Position numbers and translations under genes: made by a program
Part shown: in pieces, positions 1 through 6,527 of the stretch
Numbering within the stretch: position 1 is the first letter of the stretch
Layout: each line of letters opens with the position of its first letter
The notes under the pieces: generated by a model
Databases searched by the model: none
Seen by the model: the letters and a program-made list of their open reading frames with translations, nothing else
What the model was told of the DNA's origin: nothing
DNA from: CAYMFD01 sp964389475
GTDB taxonomy: Bacteria > Bacteroidota > Bacteroidia > Chitinophagales > Saprospiraceae
Direction of reading: 5' to 3'
DNA: 12,241 nt
NCBI GenBank assembly: GCA_964389475.1
Contig: CAYMFD010000110.1
Location: 1 to 12,241, forward strand

Positions 1-50
1 AATTTAGGAACATCTGACTATGCCGCTCTTTTTACCTGTTTTGGACGGGT

Positions 51-581
51 GTGATCAGGGATATAGTCGGTGGTCAGGTATGTAGTCTTATGCTATATAA
101 TCAGCACGATATGACAGATGTACTGTCTAATAGCGTAACTTTTGCGCAGGAGGGTAGTATCTACCTTACAGCGGGTAATAGACTGTGGAGTAGTAGGGGA
201 GACGTTATGGCTGAGATTGTGTCTGATGATATAGCATGCCATGATTTTTTACTTTCGTGGTCCTACATATCTTTAGACCAAGAGGATCTGCTAATGGGAA
301 GTATAAAGCCAGTATGTACTGAAGGCTTGCTTACTGAGATGGTCAAGCAGGGAATCAACCCTCCAACTATTACAACGCCGTTTAACATTTTTAAAAATAT
401 TAAAGTCGAAGATGTCGGTACTATCGTCGAGCTGCCATCAGTCTCAGAAGCTGGGGACACTCTCGTTCTACAAGCCGTCATGGACATCAAATTAATGCTG
501 CTTACTCCGGCGTCCAAAATGAGATCTGGGCAGGGCAGTGACAGTATCGGATACAGCGTTGAAAGCAGTCTCGTGGTCTGA
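51..581 (+). CDS. DUF1989-family (urea carboxylase-associated) protein, N-terminally incomplete or frameshifted
   Basis: The 176 aa product resembles DUF1989 proteins, which occur beside urea carboxylase and amino-acid catabolism genes; their biochemical role is not well defined. Family landmarks appear in order. The segment RDIVGGQVCSLMLYNQHD matches the usual D-x-x-G-x-Q-V-x-D-L-x-x-[FY]-N start. HDFLLSWS sits where the family has HD-T-L-x-x-x-C. The stretch from PFNIFKNIKV through GDTLVLQAVMD matches the N-x-F-x-N-V and PGD-x-V-x-L-x-A-x-MD core. The GTG at 51 would begin inside the domain and lose the first 20 or so residues. Frame 1 from base 1 (ending DYAALFTCFGRV, stop 52-54) would join naturally if one GT of GTGT at 49-52 were absent. 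So this is either a frameshifted gene, a sequence error or a truncated gene. The family's conserved cysteines are missing. Family call fairly sure; start and integrity are not. Confidence 0.68.
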   Translation: MIRDIVGGQVCSLMLYNQHDMTDVLSNSVTFAQEGSIYLTAGNRLWSSRGDVMAEIVSDDIACHDFLLSWSYISLDQEDLLMGSIKPVCTEGLLTEMVKQGINPPTITTPFNIFKNIKVEDVGTIVELPSVSEAGDTLVLQAVMDIKLMLLTPASKMRSGQGSDSIGYSVESSLVV

Positions 582-582
582 C

Positions 583-617
583 CACGCTAAAATTATCGAC
601 GATAAATTCTAAGCGTG
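583..617. terminator. Imperfect hairpin after the DUF1989 gene
   Basis: CACGCT at 583-588 pairs with AGCGTG at 612-617. Inside lies TTATCGACGATAA (593-605), itself a palindrome around a central A. The hairpin starts one base after the DUF1989 stop codon. There is no clear T-run on either side, so it could be a weak or factor-assisted terminator, an mRNA 3' stabiliser, or an operator for the AraC gene 57 bases further on. Confidence 0.35.
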
Positions 618-673
618 TAAAACAATACAGCGCAATACGCAGTAGTGTATGTGCCACTAGATAACAACATGCT

Positions 674-1684
674 ATGAAAAGATATACAGTCAAATCACTG
701 CCCGTCGGAGAGGTTATTGCAAATCTTGCCGAAGCGTTCAATACCTCGTATCATCAGCGCTGTAATTATTATAAAGTTGAGATACCCAAAAGTATAGGTA
801 GCGGTTCCATAGTCGGTATGCAGTTTGAATCTGGACTAGCATTACTTAATTATGAATGTACGTTCTACAGTGACATCGTTATTGAGTTTACTTATGACAT
901 GATACACCCAATTAAATTTATTCATTGCTATAAGGGTCGTGTAGCACACAGCTTCGAGGACGAACAGATTTGGCATGAACTGGAGGAATATCAGAATATC
1001 ATAGCTGCAAGCGAAAAGAAGGCCGGCCATATACTGAAATTTACCAAGGGAGAAGATGTACGTCTATGTAGCATTGAGATTGAAAGGCTTAAATTCATTA
1101 ATAAGTTAGACTGCCTGATTGATGACGTGTCAAACCCCCTCATCGATGCTATTAAAGATGCAGGAGCTCTAGATCGATACTATGAGATCAATAATTACAA
1201 CATGGCGATAACTAAGCTTATTCACGACCTCACAGAGATTGATATTATCAGCATTGACCGTATGTTACTCAAAGAAGGACAGGCATACCTCATGCTGGGG
1301 TACCAATGGCTTGCCTTTGATAGCAATGACAGAAGCGTATTAGATAAATATGATTTTGAAATGTTCAATAAGATTGATGCGTTTATACACGATAACATAT
1401 CAAAGTCTATTACGCTAGACTTCATCGAACGTCAATTTTACACCAATAAGAAAAGCATCCAACGACTATTTAGGGACTACGCTGGCTCGACTGTAAGGAA
1501 GTATATTCAAAAAGTACGTCTAGAAAAATCACTGCAGTTGCTGCAAAACCCAACTAACAACGTGTCGGATGTAGTTTATCAACTCGGATTAAAAAACAGA
1601 AGTTTTTTCACCCGTCAGTTTAGGAAGCGTTACAACATGACTCCTAAAGCGTACCGGCAGAAAGCTCTAAAGTCAGACTCATAA
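674..1684 (+). CDS. AraC-family transcriptional regulator (PchR-like layout)
   Basis: This 336 aa cytoplasmic one-component regulator has its DNA-binding domain at the C-terminus, roughly residues 230-330. That domain contains two helix-turn-helix units: one around FIERQFYTNKKSIQRLFRDY, and a second around VSDVVYQLGLKNRSFFTRQF followed by the family signature RKRYNMTPKAYR. The N-terminal 220 or so residues follow the layout of Bacteroidota AraC proteins with an ISGSG-x-G-x-x-F-x-x-G-L-x-L start, here IGSGSIVGMQFESGLALL, a presumed ligand or partner domain. The ATG at 674 is the first good start. It lies 92 bases after the DUF1989-like gene on the same strand, so it may control that gene, but this is guilt by position only. 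It faces the flavodoxin gene tail to tail across 73 bases. The ligand is unknown. Confidence 0.88.
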   Translation: MKRYTVKSLPVGEVIANLAEAFNTSYHQRCNYYKVEIPKSIGSGSIVGMQFESGLALLNYECTFYSDIVIEFTYDMIHPIKFIHCYKGRVAHSFEDEQIWHELEEYQNIIAASEKKAGHILKFTKGEDVRLCSIEIERLKFINKLDCLIDDVSNPLIDAIKDAGALDRYYEINNYNMAITKLIHDLTEIDIISIDRMLLKEGQAYLMLGYQWLAFDSNDRSVLDKYDFEMFNKIDAFIHDNISKSITLDFIERQFYTNKKSIQRLFRDYAGSTVRKYIQKVRLEKSLQLLQNPTNNVSDVVYQLGLKNRSFFTRQFRKRYNMTPKAYRQKALKSDS

Positions 1685-1757
1685 ATCATCAACATTGTAA
1701 ACTAACCTAGTAGCCCATACTACGGGCACATAGAAAGTTTAGGCAGCCATGAGTACT

Positions 1758-2468
1758 TTACCTGTATTCTGGATTGTTAAAAGCCCATCGACTGCCTTCA
1801 CTCCAGGCTTCTTTGGAGTTGCCATAAGCGGGCAGGCCGTTGTTGGCTTTGAGGATGTGTGCAAGGTGGAGCAGGTTGTACGTCATGAAGGTCGTATTCT
1901 TATTAGTAAAGTCATTGTCCTGTGCAGCGGACTCCTCGTCTAAGTAACTCGGTCCAGGCCCCGCTGGTCCTACCCAGCCGCAATCAGCCTGTGGCGGTAT
2001 GACAAATCCTACATGCTGCAGCGAGTAGAGGATACCCATGGCGCAGTGCTTGATACCGTCTTCATTGCCGGTGATCACACAGCCAGCGACCTTACCATAG
2101 TAGATGCCTTGCCCTTTATCGTTCTTTTGGCCGGTCATACTGTACAGTCGCTCGATGAGTCGTTGCGCCACAGACGATTTTTCGCCTAGCCAGATAGGCG
2201 TGCCGACGACGAGTATGTCTGCTGTTTCGATCTTTTGCACGAGCTCTGGCCAGTCATCGGTCTCCCAGCCAGCTTCTGTCATATCTGGTTGTACACCAGG
2301 CGCTATGTCGTAGTCGATCAGCCTTACAGTCTCTACGGAGACGCCTTCTTTTCGCATGATATTAATGGATACATCCATTAAACCCTGTGTGTGGCTGGTT
2401 TCGGGACTACGCTTAAGTGTAGAGTTGATATAGATGGCAGATAGATTATTATAGTTGAGTGTGCTCAC
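1758..2468 (-). CDS. Flavodoxin-fold NAD(P)H-dependent FMN reductase
   Basis: The 236 aa protein has the flavodoxin-like fold of the NADPH-dependent FMN reductase / iron-sulfur flavoprotein group. The phosphate-binding loop is near residues 15-27 (NSTLKRSPETSHT), the isoalloxazine-contact loop is GTPIWLGEKSS at 89-99, and a third loop is TGNEDG at 133-138. A conserved tail segment, DCGWVGPAGPGPSYLDEE, follows at about 162-179. The protein is probably a cytosolic oxidoreductase using FMN; the electron acceptor cannot be told from sequence. No Cys cluster for an iron-sulfur site is visible. The start is GTG at 2466-2468: the frame is closed by a TGA at 2505-2507 and holds no ATG between. It lies 166 bases downstream of the MscS gene on the same strand, so co-transcription is possible but not shown. 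Confidence 0.85.
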   Translation of the reverse strand: MSTLNYNNLSAIYINSTLKRSPETSHTQGLMDVSINIMRKEGVSVETVRLIDYDIAPGVQPDMTEAGWETDDWPELVQKIETADILVVGTPIWLGEKSSVAQRLIERLYSMTGQKNDKGQGIYYGKVAGCVITGNEDGIKHCAMGILYSLQHVGFVIPPQADCGWVGPAGPGPSYLDEESAAQDNDFTNKNTTFMTYNLLHLAHILKANNGLPAYGNSKEAWSEGSRWAFNNPEYR

Positions 2469-2634
2469 AATGGTAGTGTTTGGTGGTGGACAAGAGATGT
2501 TGTATCATCACTACTACTCGGAGAAACCTGCACTTGTTCGACTTGACTCCCGCGCATCATCTCATTAGAATATGATATTAGCTGTGGGATATTTGGTCAG
2601 GATCTCGAGTACATTGCTGATCTGGCCATATGTT

Positions 2635-3504
2635 TTAGTTATTGAGGGACTGCAATGGCTGGTCTTTGTAGTTTTTTAACTCTATGACGTCACCAGGCAT
2701 GTTAAAGGTATGGTCGGTCAATATCTGTAGGACATTGTTCATCGCCTGAGAGTGTACTTCTAGACTGCTGTGTGTGTCGTCGAAGGTGTCTATCCAAAAC
2801 TGAACAGTCATGGTTACTGTGCTCGCTGCGAAGGCAGATACCATGCAGAAGGGTTTTTTGCTATTAGTGAGCACTCCTGTTGTATCGGATAACGCCTGTA
2901 GGATCAACTTGCGAGCCTGCTCGATATTGCTATCGTAGTCTAGGCCTATCGTAAATGACCGCCGCATGTACCCATCGATCGTGTAGTTGTACAGTGGATT
3001 TTTGAGGATCTGACCATTCGGTACGTAGACATCCTTACCGTCGAATGTCTTGATATGTGTTTCGCGAAGGTTCATTTGGATGATAGAGCCTTCTACTTCT
3101 TGCGACTTGACGGTGTCGCCTACTCGGAATGGGCGGTCAAAAGCCATGATGATCCCTGTAAGAAAGTTTTCGCCGAGGTCTCTAAAAGCAAAACCGATTA
3201 CAAATGCAGAAACTCCAGCTGCACCGAGGATACTACTCGCCACTGCTATCTGCCCGATGACATATAGAAATACGATCGTCGCTAAGAAGATATTGACAAT
3301 CTTAAAGATGTCGCTGATGAAGTGGGGTAGTAGGGTATCGTCAGCTCTACCCGTTAGGTACTTAGTTAGATTCCGCCTGATCCAGCCCATCACCGTAAGA
3401 AAGATAGTCGTGAGGACGATCGCAATGAAGATTTTGGGTATGATGGCTATTATGCCGTCGTAGTAGGTAAGTATTTGATTTTTAAGGTCGGTAATGATTT
3501 CCAT
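2635..3504 (-). CDS. MscS-family mechanosensitive ion channel
   Basis: At 289 aa this matches the size of small-conductance MscS channels (E. coli MscS is 286 aa). Three hydrophobic segments lie at roughly residues 18-40, 66-88 and 91-121. The third holds the Gly/Ala-rich pore helix and the hallmark GFAFRDLGENFLTGIIM (104-120). The cytoplasmic beta domain follows, with RPFRVGDTV (124-132) and the second signature PNGQILKNPLYNYT (162-175). The C-terminal alpha/beta vestibule domain is complete to about residue 280. The channel would sit in the inner membrane as a heptamer and open under membrane tension to release solutes on hypo-osmotic shock. The start is ATG. It is 213 bases downstream of the minus-strand XRE gene, and no clear promoter was recognised in that gap. 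Confidence 0.93.
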   Translation of the reverse strand: MEIITDLKNQILTYYDGIIAIIPKIFIAIVLTTIFLTVMGWIRRNLTKYLTGRADDTLLPHFISDIFKIVNIFLATIVFLYVIGQIAVASSILGAAGVSAFVIGFAFRDLGENFLTGIIMAFDRPFRVGDTVKSQEVEGSIIQMNLRETHIKTFDGKDVYVPNGQILKNPLYNYTIDGYMRRSFTIGLDYDSNIEQARKLILQALSDTTGVLTNSKKPFCMVSAFAASTVTMTVQFWIDTFDDTHSSLEVHSQAMNNVLQILTDHTFNMPGDVIELKNYKDQPLQSLNN

Positions 3505-3717
3505 ATCGTGTTTTGTGATTGTACAGAGATTTTACCTTCTAGCTACTACGAGGATGTAAAAGTTCGATCGCCCGATCGACTTGCATGAGTATAATAAGTT
3601 TTCCCCTTCGCGATGCCATTAGATACAACGTGGTCGTATTAGCCTTACTGACAAGGTATCATAAGGTGTAGTGGGCTATGCATTGCCGAGAGGCAAAGAG
3701 TGGCAGTTAGGGAGGTG
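3505..3717. other. Gene-free gap with a CGATCG dyad (3564-3579)
   Basis: No coding region is supported here. The gap holds an inverted repeat, TCGATCG (3564-3570) and CGATCGA (3573-3579), separated by only two bases, so it is better read as a protein-binding dyad than a hairpin. It lies about 60 bases upstream of the MscS start. A small GAGA-loop hairpin (TTGCC 3683-3687 / GGCAA 3692-3696) sits just past the XRE stop but has no T-run, so termination there is doubtful. Confidence 0.35.
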
Positions 3718-4236
3718 CTACTTAATGACGGAGGGCTGGTCTGTTGTCAGGGATAGTGATTCGATCCAGTCCCAGTTGCTGCTGAGTAGCGACTCTAGTA
3801 CTTCTACGATATCATTTGTGGGATCGGGCATATTATCGCTGGAGGTACTGCTGCCTTGCCCTCGCAGTGTCTGTAGAGAGCGGTAGCCATCTACGATCTT
3901 AGTCATGTTTGCATTGTGAGAGATGTACTCCTGTATCTGCTCCTGGATTACACTCTGCAAGGCATTGTCGCCAGACTCGCTTACTTCCTCTTTGATGTAT
4001 TCTTTTTCTAAGATCATAGACATCATAGACGCAGGGCTGACCCCGAAGTAGTCGCAGATGGCGAGTAGGGTGATGACATTAGGCTCCACGACGCCATACT
4101 CGTAGGTAGCAATCTTGTTGCGGGTGATACCGACGGCCTCGGCTAGACCTTTCTGAGTAATGCCGTCTAACTGTCTTAGGTGCTTGAGGTTAGCCCCAAA
4201 GTAAGTAGGTCGAGGTATGTTCTTTTGCTTGCTCAC
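3718..4236 (-). CDS. XRE-family HTH regulator, copy A of a divergent pair
   Basis: This 172 aa protein has a cI/Cro-type helix-turn-helix at about residues 13-70, with recognition region TQKGLAEAVGITRNKIATYE and the usual closing EP-N-V-x-T-L. A linker leads to a charged helical segment (about 90-125) ending KIVDGYRSLQ, a Ser/Asp-rich stretch, and a last helix VEVLESLLSSNWDWIESL. The other half of the pair has the same tail design. The start is GTG at 4234-4236, fixed by an in-frame TAG two codons upstream. No catalytic or metal-binding motif is visible, so the tail is probably for oligomerisation or partner binding. Likely autoregulated through the shared intergenic region. Its target is unknown; a phage-type or toxin-antitoxin role is possible, but no partner gene is seen. 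Confidence 0.85.
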   Translation of the reverse strand: MSKQKNIPRPTYFGANLKHLRQLDGITQKGLAEAVGITRNKIATYEYGVVEPNVITLLAICDYFGVSPASMMSMILEKEYIKEEVSESGDNALQSVIQEQIQEYISHNANMTKIVDGYRSLQTLRGQGSSTSSDNMPDPTNDIVEVLESLLSSNWDWIESLSLTTDQPSVIK

Positions 4237-4260
4237 TGACTACGGTTGTATACTTCACCC

Positions 4261-4360
4261 AATGAGATAAGAATACCGAATGTTTATTAAAGACACAAGT
4301 ATTGTTGCATTTATTATCTTTGATAGGTCATTTACAGGAAAGGAATGAGTCTATACCGAA
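4261..4360. promoter_or_regulatory. Candidate twin operators between the XRE genes
   Basis: AATGAG followed by ATACCGAA occurs twice in the same orientation: AATGAG 4261-4266 with ATACCGAA 4273-4280, and AATGAG 4344-4349 with ATACCGAA 4353-4360. The ATACCGAA boxes are exactly 80 bases apart, close to a whole number of helical turns. One lies just upstream of the minus-strand gene and one in the leader of the plus-strand gene, as expected for autoregulating divergent regulators. Binding is inferred, not shown. Confidence 0.4.
4315..4322 (+). promoter_or_regulatory. Bacteroidota -7 promoter element for XRE copy B
   Basis: TATCTTTG matches TAnnTTTG exactly. No convincing TTG lies about 20 bases upstream, so the -33 part is weak. 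Transcription would start near 4329, placing the second ATACCGAA box just downstream of the start, a typical repressor position. Confidence 0.4.
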
Positions 4361-4413
4361 CAAAATCAAGCTTACAGTGATTCTTACAAGTGAATAAACA
4401 AGAGAGATCAGAC

Positions 4414-4932
4414 ATGAGTGCGACGACACAGGATAGAAAAATACTACCGTCTAATATTAGATTTTTGAGAAAAAAGGCTAAGCTGAGCCAAGAAGAGTTA
4501 GCGGCCAACTTAGATATCAGTAGGAGTAATGTTGCCGCCTATGAGAGCAAGGGAGTGGAGCCACGGCTGCGGATAGTCCTGGAGATGGCACGCTTTTTTG
4601 ACGTCAGTGTCAGAGCCTTTGTAGCGCAGGACTTGGCTACGCTTGATGGGCAGATCCCGTCATTTGACCAAGATAGTCTGGTAAGCCCACAAGCCCATAT
4701 TATCGATCTATCTGACAACGATGCAATGCAGAAGCTGATGGACAAGACGGTTCAGATCCGCAAAGTGGTCGAAGGCTTTAAGGCCTATCAAGAAATTAAG
4801 TTTAAGCGCAATGCGCAGGGGGCTTCAGCTCAAATGCCTTATGGCTCTGGCAGTTTCCTGGAGCTGCTCGACCAGCTCGTGTCTCATAACGAGGCCATTA
4901 TATCCAGTGTCAGTAGCGTAGATCCAGCATAA
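4414..4932 (+). CDS. XRE-family HTH regulator, copy B of a divergent pair
   Basis: From the ATG at 4414 this is a 172 aa protein, the same length as copy A. The helix-turn-helix runs roughly over residues 12-70, with SQEELAANLDISRSNVAAYE as the recognition region. The loop after it (ESKGVEPR) has one residue more than copy A (EYGVVEPN). The tail repeats copy A's plan: an Asp/Gln-rich helix, VRKVVEGF-like motif (here IRKVVEGFKAYQ), a Gly/Ser/Ala linker and a final helix FLELLDQLVSHNEAIISS. A GTG at 4390 in the same frame would add eight residues; the ATG is preferred because it gives matching lengths and spacing to the HTH. The two genes diverge across about 180 bases. It is probably a DNA-binding regulator acting with or against copy A. 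Target unknown. Confidence 0.83.
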   Translation: MSATTQDRKILPSNIRFLRKKAKLSQEELAANLDISRSNVAAYESKGVEPRLRIVLEMARFFDVSVRAFVAQDLATLDGQIPSFDQDSLVSPQAHIIDLSDNDAMQKLMDKTVQIRKVVEGFKAYQEIKFKRNAQGASAQMPYGSGSFLELLDQLVSHNEAIISSVSSVDPA

Positions 4933-5248
4933 CTCATTTCAACCAGCATGGCGGAGTCGACACTTTGGCCGAGCGGGAGGTAAGCCCATAGCACCTCGGA
5001 TATGAGATAGCATACTGACTCAAGGGCGGATTGTTGCTTCTTATGTGTTAGTCTGTGTCTACCTAGTTCCCCATGGATCGCTAATCTCTGTACGTCAAGT
5101 CTCACCCTAGGCCTAGACAAGGTTGACTTGTACTGTCACATACCCACAGGAGAGGTGCCATCCACCGATTAGCCTAGGGTATAAGATAGACGCCGTTATT
5201 TAGGTTGTAGAGCCACGATCACTTCTAGCCCCTCTTGACTGATGTAGG
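4933..5248. other. Gene-free stretch before the scaffold gap, with a 9-base inverted repeat
   Basis: No open frame here has convincing protein character and no tRNA folds. The one structure noticed is ACCCTAGGC (5104-5112) against GCCTAGGGT (5172-5180), a perfect inverted repeat with a 59-base interior. It could be the closing stem of a structured RNA or leader, or chance. The stretch is cut off by the N run, so a gene running into the gap cannot be excluded. Confidence 0.5.
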
Positions 5249-5348
5249 NNNNNNNNNNNNNNNNNNNNNNNNNNNNNNNNNNNNNNNNNNNNNNNNNNNN
5301 NNNNNNNNNNNNNNNNNNNNNNNNNNNNNNNNNNNNNNNNNNNNNNNN
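5249..5348. other. Assembly gap of 100 Ns
   Basis: Exactly 100 undetermined bases, the usual placeholder for a scaffold gap of unknown true size. Distance, and even adjacency, of the XRE pair and the sigma-factor module rests on scaffolding evidence not visible here. Confidence 0.97.
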
Positions 5349-5557
5349 TTGGGATTTATAGTCTCACTTTTCGCAATTGAGCGACTATACTGTAGTGATG
5401 GTGCTAATTCTGGAAATTCTATATGTTGTACAAAACATTGACTATCACTAGAATGTGTGAATCCTGCATTTGCATGTGAATATAATATACTTGCAGTGTG
5501 AACAATTGTGTCTTTAAAACACTTTATATAGTATAACCAAACAACAAAATCACATTT
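5349..5557. other. AT-rich leader upstream of the sigma-factor gene
   Basis: About 210 AT-rich bases without a supported gene. The nearest promoter-like match is TATACTTG at 5486-5493, one base off the TAnnTTTG element, but with no TTG at proper spacing (TTTG at 5469-5472 is too close). The sigma-factor promoter is therefore unresolved and may use another sigma's consensus. Confidence 0.4.
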
Positions 5558-6070
5558 ATGACACAGTCTCAGTTTAAGGATCTTTATGATAATAACGAAA
5601 ATGCATTGTTCAATTTCGCTCGAAAGCTGACTAGGAATGATTATTTGGCGAAAGACCTTGTACAGGAGACAGTAATTAAGGCCTACCGTAGCAAGCACAC
5701 TTTTAGGCCAGGTACAAGCTTCAAGAGCTGGTCCTTTACTATACTTAAAAACACCTTTATAACCCTCTACAATAAGAGGCGTAAGAGAGCAGTAGTAAAT
5801 ACAAGTGTAGAGGATATGAGTTATGCTCTAGAGAGTCAGCAGTCTGTACCTAACGAAGCGGAAAGTTGTCTGCGAGTTGCAGAAATGAAAAAACACATTA
5901 GCCGACTATCGACTAAATCACGCAAACCGTTTATGATGTTTGTGATAGGGTATAAGTATAGTGAGATAGCGGAGCAGCTGAGCATACCGATTGGTACCGT
6001 TAAGAGCAGGATCAATTTTGCTAGGACTAAACTGCAAAGTCAATTGCAGCAGTACAAAATGTCTGCGTAG
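5558..6070 (+). CDS. ECF-type RNA polymerase sigma factor
   Basis: This 170 aa protein has the two domains of extracytoplasmic-function sigma factors. Sigma-2 spans about residues 8-76, with the core-binding and -10-reading segment around DLVQETVIKAYRSKHTFRPG (33-52) and the following SWSFTILKNTFI. Sigma-4 spans about residues 108-163, with the helix-turn-helix YSEIAEQLSIPIGTVKSRI. It would direct RNA polymerase to a stress regulon. No anti-sigma gene of usual form (a short protein with one membrane helix and a zinc-binding HxxxCxxC) follows, so control may be transcriptional or through a distant partner. The YtxH-like and Dps genes follow on the same strand 73 and 457 bases later, suggesting it controls or is co-expressed with them. 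ATG start without a Shine-Dalgarno, typical of the phylum. Confidence 0.93.
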   Translation: MTQSQFKDLYDNNENALFNFARKLTRNDYLAKDLVQETVIKAYRSKHTFRPGTSFKSWSFTILKNTFITLYNKRRKRAVVNTSVEDMSYALESQQSVPNEAESCLRVAEMKKHISRLSTKSRKPFMMFVIGYKYSEIAEQLSIPIGTVKSRINFARTKLQSQLQQYKMSA

Positions 6071-6143
6071 AATCGAACAATCCTTGTCGTACACCAGTAA
6101 GGGGTATGTCAACAATATTTAATCACATATAAAATTTCGTATA

Positions 6144-6485
6144 ATGGAAAATTCAAATAGAAACAATAATCAGATACTTTTTTGGGGTGGTCTAGCACTG
6201 GGAGTAGCGGCTGGATACTTCATTAATAGCAATAAAGGCAGGGCTATGGCAGCTGATGCCAGAGTTCGAGGCGTGGCCCTTGGCGAGGATGTCAAAGCAA
6301 AGGCAACAGATGTCGCAGACACCGTCAAGACTTCGGCGCAAGAGGCGATCGATACAATCTCAAAGCAACTCGATAAATCCAAAGCCAAGGCTCAATCAGT
6401 AGTTGATGTGGCAAATGACAAAGCTAAATCAGCATTAAATACAGCTGTATCAATGAAGGATGACGTACTGAGTTCCATGAATTAA
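6144..6485 (+). CDS. YtxH-like membrane-anchored stress protein
   Basis: This 113 aa protein begins with a short polar N-terminus, then a single Gly-rich membrane helix at about residues 11-28 (GGLALGVAAGYF), then NSNKGR. The remaining 80 residues are a long amphipathic helix rich in Ala, Lys, Asp and Ser (for example AKATDVADTVKTSAQEAID). This is the layout of YtxH-domain proteins, first known as general-stress proteins in Bacillus; their molecular role is unclear. The protein is probably anchored in the inner membrane with the tail in the cytoplasm. It sits between the sigma factor and Dps, 42 bases before the latter, consistent with one stress operon. Such low-complexity helices can also match LEA-like proteins, so the name is by layout. 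Confidence 0.8.
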   Translation: MENSNRNNNQILFWGGLALGVAAGYFINSNKGRAMAADARVRGVALGEDVKAKATDVADTVKTSAQEAIDTISKQLDKSKAKAQSVVDVANDKAKSALNTAVSMKDDVLSSMN

Positions 6486-6527
6486 GATGGAAGAAATCAC
6501 TCATTTACAAGTTACAAAAATAGAAAA

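Noticed and set aside
1700..1730. Small hairpin GCCC/GGGC between the AraC and flavodoxin genes as a terminator
   Set aside because: Only four pairs with no T-run on either strand.
1749..1943. Plus-strand open frame opposite the flavodoxin gene
   Set aside because: Shadow of the flavodoxin gene's C-terminal coding region; no independent support.
4390..4413. GTG start for XRE copy B
   Set aside because: Possible, but the ATG at 4414 gives equal length to copy A and better distance to the HTH; kept as an alternative.
3718..4932. Toxin-antitoxin or phage lysogeny module around the XRE genes
   Set aside because: No toxin, integrase or phage gene is visible in the assembled sequence; kept only as a possibility because of the nearby gap.
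4945..5020. Possible Ser/Leu-type tRNA (TTGGCCGAGCGGGAGG resembles a D-arm)
   Set aside because: No acceptor stem, anticodon arm or GGTTCGAATC-type T-arm follows at proper distance.
5225..5698. Minus-strand open frame crossing the N run
   Set aside because: It is open only because Ns are read through, and it overlaps the well-supported sigma-factor gene.
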